From Bryobacteraceae bacterium (lineage in GTDB: Bacteria > Acidobacteriota > Terriglobia > Bryobacterales > Bryobacteraceae), in NCBI GenBank assembly GCA_025929455.1, contig JAICMB010000138.1, forward strand, positions 1 through 7,666: a stretch of DNA of 7,666 nucleotides, read 5' to 3'. The notes beneath the pieces were generated by a model that saw nothing but the letters and a program-made list of their open reading frames with translations, had not been told where the DNA came from and searched no databases. Shown one piece after another: positions 1 to 6,163 of this stretch; the first letter of the stretch is position 1; each line of letters starts with the position of its first letter. Position numbers and translations under genes: made by a program.

Positions 1-337
1 GCGGCAGTTCGAAATATCCAGCATCGCGGCGCGAGCCGCAACCGGCAAAAAGCGACCGGTCGCGCCACCCTGGGTGAAGCGGTAAGTGGTGCAATTGCTC
101 AGCATAGCGGCAGAAGTTTTCTAGGGATTGGAAAATGGCGGGCAGGTCGGTATGCCGGGCTGCTCGGGCGCGCTATCGAGAATTACGCGTATCGGGCCAG
201 TTACGGAGCGGTGCGTGGTTCGGGAGCAATCCGGAGGAGGACGTGTACGAGATGGCGAAACGTCAGCTTGGATTGCAAAATGGTAGCCGTTTGTCAGGAC
301 TTATCAGCCGCAATCGCAGTCTAAGTCATTCGAGGCT
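1..337. other. region without a recognisable gene (left edge)
   Basis: I see no supportable gene here. One plus-strand frame is open from base 1 to a stop at about 324, but its third codon positions are only about half G/C, unlike the genes to the right, and the translation is arginine-rich and unrecognised. A minus-strand frame from an ATG at 105 runs off the left edge (35 codons) without a visible ribosome binding site. It could be the start of a gene outside the window, but nothing in it is identifiable. Given the decayed gene next to it, this may be degraded sequence. Confidence 0.4.
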
Positions 338-706
338 CTACTGTGCGGCCCTAGTCAATCGAGCGCGGAGGCTTTTGACCTCGTGACCGCGCAGCCGCTT
401 AAAGAATTGCGGAGGGTGGAACCCATCGAACGCCGTTTTCAGATCAGCAAGCGTGACCGCAGGCTGGATCGAACGCTGAGCGTGAAATACCGACGAGCCC
501 GTGAAACGCCGGCCAGAGGACTTCTGGACTGCCCTATCGAATCCTGTCAACGACAGCCGTCGCCTCAATACTCGCAACAGGTATCTTCGAGTAGATCCAC
601 ACCAGAGTACCCTCGCAATATACATCGGACGCCGTCGCAGTTCGACGGTTTTGTTTCCGGCGAGAATCGACCTTGTAAGGACCGGCGCTACTGAGATTAG
701 GACGTC
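338..706 (-). pseudogene. decayed ASCH-domain protein gene (frameshifts and internal stop)
   Basis: Three pieces in two minus-strand frames join into one ASCH-like protein. Piece 1 (706 down to about 612) reads DVLISVAPVLTRSILAGNKT then VELRRR, the typical opening of ASCH domains, with the Lys and Arg-rich strand expected for nucleic-acid contact. Near 610-612 the frame changes; adding back one G to the GGG run gives piece 2, TLVWIYSKIPVASIEATAVV then DRIR, an excellent continuation. TAG at 534-536 interrupts it. The same frame resumes as GSPEVLWPAFHGLVGISRSA then FD, to about 468. Near 460-470 the frame returns to the first one and reads AVTLADLKTAFDGFHPPQFF then KRL, a typical family C-terminus, ending at TAG 338-340. 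Intact relatives have additional residues between the second and third pieces, so a deletion of non-triplet length is likely. The original start is not visible; the 707-953 stretch upstream holds nothing I recognise. ASCH proteins are small (roughly 110-160 residues) RNA-binding-type domains. The family assignment is from motif memory. The broken reading frame is seen directly, though a sequencing error could account for one of the lesions. Confidence 0.72.
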
Positions 707-953
707 AGTACAAGCGGAATCAGCTTGACCTTCGTTGACGATCGTCAATGCGGCTTGTTCTGCGATATGACGCGCTGTGTGACAAAGTTCGCTGCATCCG
801 TGCAGCCAATCGCTCGCAAGCGGTCCATCGGCACTGGTTTCCTTAAGCGCATAAGCTGGCTGAAGTAGATCAGAGCCGTCTCGGGACCGGCGCTGAGGTT
901 CCATTTTATTGTCAATAACCGGCGACGAGCTCGGCTTCTTATATGCTTCCAAA

Positions 954-2138
954 TTATCGCTGTGTCAGCGGTACTGCCGCGTTTTGCCGCGCATGATGCG
1001 GCTGAATCGGCGGGGCCGCAACAAAGGCCGCGACGTCTCGTGCGGCTTTCGTTTCGACGCCAGGTTTTTGCAGAAAGCCAAGATCGCGGAACCAGTCGAT
1101 GAAGCGGTTCTGCCACGTACCAAATGGCGTGTTGTTACGATCGGTCAAACCGCCGGTCATGTGACTGCCGTCGCTCAGGAGATCGCCGGGATGACGGCCA
1201 TTGCCGTAGATGTGCATCTCGATATTCGGCACACCGATGCCCAGCATCGCGCTGAAATATTCGATTGCCCAGATCGCGTGCACCCGGTCGCCTGAACCGC
1301 CGCACGCGATGAATGCCGGCGGAACATCGCGCGGAATCGTGGGCGCGACTCGATTGCGGGCGAAAGGCGAAGGGCCGGGGTAGATGATTCCTACGAAGTC
1401 CGGCCGGGAGCTAACGGACGCGAGCGGGTCGGCGGCCTCGCTATTCGTCTTGTCGAAGCTATTGAACAAGACCGCGGCAGCAGCCGTTAACTCCGCACCC
1501 GCGGAAAACCCCATCATGCCGATTTTGTTTGGATCGATGTTCAATTCGCTCGCGTGCGCCCGCACTAAGCGGACTGCCTGAAGAGCGTCGTTTACTTCAT
1601 CGATTTGCGGATTATATCCGTCGCGGCGCAGGCGGCTTCGCAAGATGATCGTGTTAACGCCGTAGTTGTAGAAAAAAGGCACGAAGTCCGCGCCCTCACT
1701 GCCGACGTTCAGCGTGTTGTGCCCGCCGCCTGCGACCAGAATAACGGCCGCTCCGGTATTGAGGCTACGGTCGACCGTGTGCACTTCGATCGACGGATTG
1801 TGAATGTTTACGATGCTGTTGATTCGCCCCGGCACGGTCTTGCTCATGTTGTATTGCTCGGGTTCGCGGACTCGCGCCATATTGAGGAACTGCGAGCCGG
1901 GAGGATACAGAGGAATGACAACGCCGCCCTGAAGGATCGGCAACGGGGCATACGGAGCATTGGTCTCCGGTCCTGGCTTCGGAACCGCGAGAGGCCCAGG
2001 AAGCGGCGGCAACGTGCCCTTGCGTGTCGCAGTTGCGGGTTGCGAAACGTCTTGCGCTCTGGCGATGCTCGATGCGAGGACCACCGCGCACAGCGCAACG
2101 AAGGTCATTCCAATCAGGTTTGTTCGCGTAAGAGTCAC
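954..2138 (-). CDS. secreted alpha/beta hydrolase (esterase/BD-FAE-like)
   Basis: Exported serine hydrolase of the alpha/beta fold, probably an esterase acting on small or carbohydrate-linked esters outside the cytoplasm. From the GTG at 2138 the protein is 394 residues. A signal peptide covers about residues 1-28, with Arg in the n-region, a hydrophobic core and a cleavage-like ARA before Gln. A Pro-rich linker runs to about residue 65. The hydrolase core shows a glycine-rich oxyanion turn (AGGGHN, about 136-141), the nucleophile elbow GFSAG (210-214, Ser212), a probable acid Asp284 in GSGDRV, and His316 in GNGRHPGD. The C-terminal GTWQNRFIDWFRDLGF resembles the end of acetyl-xylan-esterase-like hydrolases. 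The last 30 residues are low in complexity. The start is uncertain: the frame extends to a TTG at 2153, and an ATG at 2108 would give a signal peptide without positive charge. The GTG was chosen because it keeps the charged n-region and sits 6 nt after a CATAAT box. Substrate is unknown. No carbohydrate-active neighbour is in view. Confidence 0.88.
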   Translation of the reverse strand: MTLTRTNLIGMTFVALCAVVLASSIARAQDVSQPATATRKGTLPPLPGPLAVPKPGPETNAPYAPLPILQGGVVIPLYPPGSQFLNMARVREPEQYNMSKTVPGRINSIVNIHNPSIEVHTVDRSLNTGAAVILVAGGGHNTLNVGSEGADFVPFFYNYGVNTIILRSRLRRDGYNPQIDEVNDALQAVRLVRAHASELNIDPNKIGMMGFSAGAELTAAAAVLFNSFDKTNSEAADPLASVSSRPDFVGIIYPGPSPFARNRVAPTIPRDVPPAFIACGGSGDRVHAIWAIEYFSAMLGIGVPNIEMHIYGNGRHPGDLLSDGSHMTGGLTDRNNTPFGTWQNRFIDWFRDLGFLQKPGVETKAARDVAAFVAAPPIQPHHARQNAAVPLTQR

Positions 2139-2144
2139 AATTCC

Positions 2145-2150
2145 ATTATG
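2145..2150 (-). promoter_or_regulatory. possible -10 box of the hydrolase gene (leaderless start)
   Basis: CATAAT on the minus strand matches the TATAAT consensus at five of six positions and ends 6 nt before the GTG at 2138. No -35 box is recognisable at 16-18 bp spacing. If it is used, transcription would begin at or next to the start codon. Confidence 0.3.
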
Positions 2151-2262
2151 CAAACCGAGGCACGCTGCGATGCGCTAGTAACATGTCCCAGTCATCGGGT
2201 TGGCAATGATTCTGCGCCGGGTCTGAAGAGGACCAGCGAAAAGGCCGGGCGACTTTGGCATA

Positions 2263-2284
2263 CGCTCGAATGTATTTTCGAACG
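2263..2284. repeat. imperfect inverted repeat (possible operator)
   Basis: CGCTCGAA, a 6-nt spacer TGTATT, then TTCGAACG: seven of eight positions pair, with one C/A mismatch. It sits between the two divergent genes, about 125 bp upstream of the hydrolase start. The core CGAAT-N4-TTTCG resembles the Gram-positive type of LexA box (CGAAC-N4-GTTCG) at eight of ten fixed positions, but a chance dyad is just as plausible. Confidence 0.25.
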
Positions 2285-2520
2285 TTGCGGATTAAGCCGG
2301 CGACAGAAACGGAAGCGCACCTTGGGGTGATCCGCCGTTTTGGATCGCCCGCAGCGCGTTGGTTTTCGCTTTGCTGAAAAGAAATCGCATCCGCCACGTT
2401 AGTATGGCTGCTACACCACATCGCACAAACGATGTACGTGCCCAGGCAGCAGTCCACGACGCTGCGTCCAGCCAACTGTTCAGCCTGCCGCGCTTCGCTA
2501 TTGTGGTGAGTTGAGCGATC

Positions 2521-2940
2521 ATGCCCTGCATTTTTTGCGAAATCATTGCCGGTAAACTGCCTGCCCATGTCGTGTTCGAGGACGAAACCTCCGTCGGGTT
2601 TCTCGACACCCGGCCGCTATTCCGCGGGCACGTGCTTCTGGTCCCGCGCCAACATGTCGAAACGCTGCTGGACCTGCCGGCGGAAGCCGTCTCGCCGCTG
2701 TTTCAAAACACACAGCGTGTTACGGCCGCGGTGGAGCAGGCCACCGGCGCGCAGGGCTCTTTCGTCGCGATCAACAACCGTATCAGCCAGAGCGTGCCGC
2801 ATCTGCACGTGCATATCGTGCCTCGGCGCAAGGGCGACGGTTTAAAAGGTTTCTTCTGGCCGCGGCGGCCGTATGAGAGCGATGCCGAGATGGCGGAAAC
2901 GGCGCGGGCGATTCGCGAGGCGCTGGCCGGCGATAGCTAA
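2521..2940 (+). CDS. HIT-family nucleotide hydrolase/transferase
   Basis: Cytoplasmic histidine-triad protein of 139 residues, the usual length for a bacterial Hit/FHIT-like enzyme. Family members hydrolyse or transfer nucleoside monophosphates from dinucleoside polyphosphates, AMP-amidates or similar compounds; the exact substrate cannot be read from sequence. The N-terminal CIFCEIIAG carries the Cys3/Cys6 pair which, with His45 (PRQH) and the first triad histidine, forms the structural zinc site in many relatives. The triad itself is PHLHVHIVP (His94, His96, His98; His96 is the expected nucleophile that receives the AMP group). After the triad, GDGLKGFFWPR (105-115) is a recurring extension in one bacterial HIT subgroup. 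The start ATG is fixed by the conserved N-terminal Cys motif; the Shine-Dalgarno is weak. It is a single gene, divergent from the hydrolase and followed by a 122-bp gap. No frameshift or missing key residue is seen. Confidence 0.95.
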   Translation: MPCIFCEIIAGKLPAHVVFEDETSVGFLDTRPLFRGHVLLVPRQHVETLLDLPAEAVSPLFQNTQRVTAAVEQATGAQGSFVAINNRISQSVPHLHVHIVPRRKGDGLKGFFWPRRPYESDAEMAETARAIREALAGDS

Positions 2941-3049
2941 TGAGCTAACTGCGGCTCAACGTACGCCCGATGCGTGTTCCCGTTTACATGAGGTAAGTAC
3001 CAGTACGATCAATTTGCAAGGCGATATTTAACGCTGACGGAACATTGCT

Positions 3050-3055
3050 TATACT
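3050..3055 (+). promoter_or_regulatory. -10-like box immediately before the PEP-CTERM gene
   Basis: TATACT matches the -10 consensus at five of six positions and is separated from the ATG at 3063 by only 7 nt (GCATCCC), which contains no Shine-Dalgarno. This spacing would put the transcription start at the ATG, i.e. a leaderless mRNA. The -35 element (TTTAAC at 3027-3032, 17-bp spacing) is weak. Confidence 0.4.
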
Positions 3056-3062
3056 GCATCCC

Positions 3063-3728
3063 ATGTACCTTTGGCATCTGCGGTATCGTGCTCTCTTCAT
3101 TGCGGCGACACTGGTCGCGTCCTCGCTCCAAGCCAATGTCCTCGCTCCGGGCGATAGCAACGTGCTGCCTGATATATTCACCGTCTCCGGTGACCCGCCG
3201 CTTCTGGGCGACAACACCGGAACTTTCAACTTCGGCAACGGAACCATAACCGGAACGTGGGAAAGCGTCGTGCTAGTGGACCCGCTGGGTGTTACCTGCT
3301 CCGGTTGTCTCGATTTTGCTTTTCAGGTGAGCGTAGACGGAAGCTCGTCAGCGGCCCTTTTTGCGCTGGCCTTGGGCCGGTTCTCCGGTTATTCGACCGA
3401 TGTGGGATATGTTGACGACACTGGTTACGCTCCGAGTTTCGTGAGTCGCGGTGCGCCCGACGGTATACCAGTCGGAGTCAATCTCATCCGGAACATGGGC
3501 GCGCTGCCGCCCGGTAGCTCCACTGCGATTTTGGTGGTGGCGACCAATGCCACCGCTTACGACAACCGTGGCATTGTTACTCTGGCGAGTTTCGTTTTCT
3601 CCGAGGACACGAACCTGAGAGGTCAGATTAATGGCCTTTTCGAGCCCGCGTCGGTACCGGAGCCGTCTACGGCGTTGTTCGTGTGCATCGGACTGGCTGG
3701 ACTGGCGGCACTGCGTAGCAAGCGTTAG
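3063..3728 (+). CDS. PEP-CTERM sorting domain protein
   Basis: Exported protein of 221 residues with a PEP-CTERM tail, the signal that an exosortase (EpsH/XrtA type) recognises and processes during export to the surface or extracellular matrix of Gram-negative bacteria. A signal peptide spans about residues 1-24, with Arg-rich HLRYR, a hydrophobic core, then SLQA. The mature part is rich in Gly, Asn, Asp and Thr and looks beta-sandwich-like, with a CSGC pair (Cys79, Cys82) that could form a disulphide or a tight turn. The C-terminus is textbook: VPEPST (198-203), a hydrophobic helix to about 215, then a basic end RSKR. The specific role is unknown; many such proteins are matrix or surface components. 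No exosortase or polysaccharide gene lies in the window, as is common for these scattered substrates. An in-frame TTG at 3045 would add six residues. I chose the ATG because it gives a cleaner signal peptide and sits next to the -10-like box. Confidence 0.9.
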   Translation: MYLWHLRYRALFIAATLVASSLQANVLAPGDSNVLPDIFTVSGDPPLLGDNTGTFNFGNGTITGTWESVVLVDPLGVTCSGCLDFAFQVSVDGSSSAALFALALGRFSGYSTDVGYVDDTGYAPSFVSRGAPDGIPVGVNLIRNMGALPPGSSTAILVVATNATAYDNRGIVTLASFVFSEDTNLRGQINGLFEPASVPEPSTALFVCIGLAGLAALRSKR

Positions 3729-3791
3729 TCGGTGCCCCGTTACTGAGGCGCGAGCGTGATCGAGCGGGTTGCCGAGCGTTAGTACGAGGTC

Positions 3792-5393
3792 CTAATCCAT
3801 CAACTGCTCGCCGCGACTGAGCGTTTGCAGGATCTGTTCCCTCCTGCGGCCCGCGATGCCGACGGCGGAATCGAGCGCAACGTAATATGTCGCGGCTCCG
3901 GCGGCCGCGATAGCGGCAAGTACGGCGAAGAACGCGCCCGCGCTATCGAACGCGTACCAGGCCAAATACGCCAGCGCCACCAAGCCGAGCGCAACCGGGT
4001 ACACGCCGAGCAGCACTCCCTGCGTCACACCGCCTGACGTTTTCTTGAACAGCTTCGCCGCCGCTAAAGGTTTGGGCGCGTAAACGGACGTGATGTTCCC
4101 GACGGAAACGAACAGCAGCATAATGGTCGCGCTGACGGCGTACGCTTCCGCAAGGCGTAAAGGCGAAAGGCTGCGGAACAGGAGCGCGGTCAAGGTGGAC
4201 GCAATGACGACCTCGGCGGCACAGTAGAACGCGGCAGCGATGTTCTTGGCCAGCAGCACGCGTCTGATCGGCACGGGCGCCGCAAAATAGAGCTGCACCG
4301 CGCCGCGATCGAAGCCGAAGCAGTTCCAGAACAGCGCGTCGCCTACAAGCATGAGCGAATACACGCAAATAATCACGAGAAAATGCTCGGTGAAAAAGCC
4401 GCCGCCGTGATGCGGCCCGAACGCGATGGGCGTCCACACCAGCAGTCCGAACGAAAAACCCATGACGAACATCATGCGGAACTTGGGCGCGCGGCTGAGT
4501 GTACGCAGTTCCTTTTCAACCAGCGCGGCGAGCGGATCGCGGAACACCGCCGAGGGCCACGTGAAGAACGCCTCGAACCGCGTGGAAGCGGTGCCGGCGC
4601 CGGCGTTCGCCTCCGCATGCAGCGAGCGCGCAAATTGCCAGCGGCCGAACACATAAGCCGCCACCGTCCACGCAAGCAGGATCAAGATGCCGGGCGCAAA
4701 TGCGCTCGCGGTAGCAGCGCGCGCCGCCGCCGTCCACGGCCAGCCGATCCACGATGCCGCCGGAGCGGCCGCCTTCACCCACGGTGGCAAACCGAAGGTC
4801 GCGAAAAACTGTGGCAGCACAACAATGCAAATAAACACGATGGCCGCGATCTGCCGCGCCCGCTTGTTCGCCATGATGGTCGTGGCAATATCGCGTACGG
4901 CGGTGGCCAGCAGCAGATTGAAAATCGCGAAAACGATCAAGCTGAATGGGGCCCAAACAGGCACCGCGCGATTGCGCTCCAGCCCGACAAAGGCGCCGAG
5001 CAGCACGAGGATGACCTCCACCGCCGCTGTAGTCCGAAGCAGAACCTCGATGGCATAGAGATCGCGCGGAGCGATCGGAAACCCGAGTAGTTTGCGCGTG
5101 TCGAGTGCGACGCCGCTGGAGGCGAGAGCGACCGGCATGATCTGCCAGAAAATCGTGGCGAGCAGTAACCCAATGGGCAGGAACTGCGATAAAGCATCCG
5201 GCGGCGCGCTGGCGAGCAGCATCGAAACCGCCGCCGCGGCCCATGCAAAGCCGCCATACCAAACGAAACCGATGAGTATCGTGAACGCCAGGCCCACACG
5301 GCCGGACCGCGGCAGATGGTTGCGTAAGCTGCACCATTGCGCCCATAGGATCGCGCGCACGGCCCGCAGCCCGGTTTCCCTCAACAACGTCAT
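3792..5393 (-). CDS. ABC-2 type transporter permease, large two-half subunit
   Basis: Membrane subunit of an ABC exporter, 533 residues with about twelve predicted membrane segments (roughly 33-60, 70-92, 122-138, 148-165, 183-200, 232-250, 307-324, 336-352, 383-405, 415-433, 456-480, 485-507). This length is about twice that of a simple six-helix ABC-2 permease. The two halves look related: each has a cytoplasmic stretch with an Asp-Arg pair, then Leu, Pro and Arg before a membrane helix (DTRKLLGFPIAPRDLY at 98-113; FDRGAVQLYFAAPVPIRRVL at 361-380). The charged segment RDPLAALVEKELRTLSRAPK (285-304) between the halves is typical of ABC-2 families and probably touches the ATPase. The C-terminus is basic and cytoplasmic (RRREQILQ). 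The start is set by the ATGA overlap with the upstream ATPase stop, so the genes are translationally coupled. The frame is open further upstream, but only as a shadow of the ATPase gene. The arrangement resembles the Pfam ABC_tran_2-type permeases of about 540 residues. Substrate unknown. Confidence 0.9.
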   Translation of the reverse strand: MTLLRETGLRAVRAILWAQWCSLRNHLPRSGRVGLAFTILIGFVWYGGFAWAAAAVSMLLASAPPDALSQFLPIGLLLATIFWQIMPVALASSGVALDTRKLLGFPIAPRDLYAIEVLLRTTAAVEVILVLLGAFVGLERNRAVPVWAPFSLIVFAIFNLLLATAVRDIATTIMANKRARQIAAIVFICIVVLPQFFATFGLPPWVKAAAPAASWIGWPWTAAARAATASAFAPGILILLAWTVAAYVFGRWQFARSLHAEANAGAGTASTRFEAFFTWPSAVFRDPLAALVEKELRTLSRAPKFRMMFVMGFSFGLLVWTPIAFGPHHGGGFFTEHFLVIICVYSLMLVGDALFWNCFGFDRGAVQLYFAAPVPIRRVLLAKNIAAAFYCAAEVVIASTLTALLFRSLSPLRLAEAYAVSATIMLLFVSVGNITSVYAPKPLAAAKLFKKTSGGVTQGVLLGVYPVALGLVALAYLAWYAFDSAGAFFAVLAAIAAAGAATYYVALDSAVGIAGRRREQILQTLSRGEQLMD

Positions 5394-6154
5394 AACCAGT
5401 CCAGCGCTTCGCGCGTTGACTCCCCGCCCACCGCGCGCACGAACACGTCTTCCAGCGTTTGCGAACCCGAGCGCAGTTCCGCCATGGATCCCTGCAACAC
5501 GATCTTTCCGTGGGCGATGATGGCCGCGTGATCGCATAGCCTCTCGATGACTTCGAGAACGTGCGACGTCAGAAACACGGTCGCTCCATTACGCACGCGT
5601 TCCTGCAGCAGATCTTTCATGAGCCTCGCGCCGACGGCATCGACCCCCTCAAACGGTTCGTCCATTAGAAAAAGCTGCGGGCTGTGGATCAGCGCCGCGC
5701 CCATCGCGATGCGCTTACGCATGCCTTTCGAATAATCGCCGATGAGCTTGGAGCGGGCGCTGTCGAGTTCGAACAGTTCCAGCAACTCGAGCGCGCGTTC
5801 GGCAGCCACGCCGCGATCGAGTCCGTACAGCCGCGCCGCGAACACCAGATACTCGCGGCCGGTGAGGTGATCGAATAGCAGCGTATCGTCGGGCACCAAC
5901 CCGATCCGCTTCTTAATTTCGACTGCCTGCTCGGGCATGCGCAGCCCCAGCATATCGATTTCGCCGGCGTCCGGATCGGCCAGACCGGTGAGCATGCGTA
6001 TGGTGGTGGTCTTGCCCGCGCCGTTCGGTCCCAGGAAGCCGAAGAACGAACCCGTCGGAACGTCAAGGTCCAGCCCGTCGACGGCAGCGGCCAAGCCGTA
6101 GTACTTCTTCAGACCGCGGATGCGGATGGCGGGCGCGCTGGGCACAGGCATCAT
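5390..6154 (-). CDS. ABC transporter ATP-binding protein
   Basis: Nucleotide-binding subunit (254 residues) that powers the permease encoded next to it. Seen directly: Walker A GPNGAGKT (42-49), signature YSKGM (141-145, a standard variant of LSGGQ in ABC-2 exporters), Walker B LFLMDEP with Asp165 and Glu166, a D-loop-like EGVD, and the switch histidine in TSH (His198). The Q-loop position reads IGLVPDD (84-90), with Asp where most ABC ATPases have Gln; relatives of this type often have Glu there. Length is normal, with only a short C-terminal extension. Two tandem ATG codons (6154 and 6151) are possible starts; the purine-rich GAGAGCGGA lies just upstream. It is first in a two-gene operon, its TGA overlapping the permease ATG. 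It diverges from the HDOD gene, the two start codons being only 9 bp apart. The family suits export of lipid, peptide or drug-like compounds, but no substrate can be inferred. Confidence 0.96.
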   Translation of the reverse strand: MMPVPSAPAIRIRGLKKYYGLAAAVDGLDLDVPTGSFFGFLGPNGAGKTTTIRMLTGLADPDAGEIDMLGLRMPEQAVEIKKRIGLVPDDTLLFDHLTGREYLVFAARLYGLDRGVAAERALELLELFELDSARSKLIGDYSKGMRKRIAMGAALIHSPQLFLMDEPFEGVDAVGARLMKDLLQERVRNGATVFLTSHVLEVIERLCDHAAIIAHGKIVLQGSMAELRSGSQTLEDVFVRAVGGESTREALDWL

Positions 6155-6163
6155 TCCGCTCTC

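Larger units (their letters stand above)
2139..2520. other. intergenic region between divergent hydrolase and HIT genes
   Basis: This 382-bp gap must carry the promoters of both divergent genes. Minus-strand frames across it are open for stretches (for example from inside the HIT gene down to 2292), but they show no third-position G/C bias and no recognisable motif. I regard them as chance. An imperfect dyad lies at 2263-2284. Upstream of the HIT start, GGTGAG at 2505-2510 is the only Shine-Dalgarno-like run, at about 10 nt. No terminator-like hairpin with a T run is visible. Confidence 0.5.

Noticed and set aside
1605..2330. Long plus-strand open frame (241 codons) opposite the hydrolase.
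   Set aside because: It is antisense to a protein with a clear signal peptide and catalytic motifs, has no recognisable domain, and is a shadow frame.
2292..2520. Minus-strand frame upstream of the HIT gene ending in a plausible-looking C-terminus.
   Set aside because: It begins inside the HIT gene, shows no codon bias and matches no family I know.
2937..2960. GAGC/GCTC hairpin just after the HIT gene.
   Set aside because: The stem is only four base pairs and is not followed by a T run, so it is not a supportable terminator.
3721..3783. AGCGTTAGT occurs twice (3721-3729 and 3775-3783), with three CGAGCG copies between or within them, in the gap between the convergent PEP-CTERM and permease genes.
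   Set aside because: The units are very short and the first overlaps the stop codon. There is no hairpin with a T run, so I cannot support a terminator or attachment site.
4383..5090. Long plus-strand open frame opposite the permease (235 codons).
   Set aside because: It is Arg-, Gln- and Glu-rich with no motif, and is an antisense shadow of a strong membrane-protein gene.
5394..5537. Open frame extending the permease upstream by 48 codons.
   Set aside because: It lies wholly within the ATPase coding sequence in another frame and is Arg/Gly-rich. The ATGA overlap start at 5393 is the natural one.
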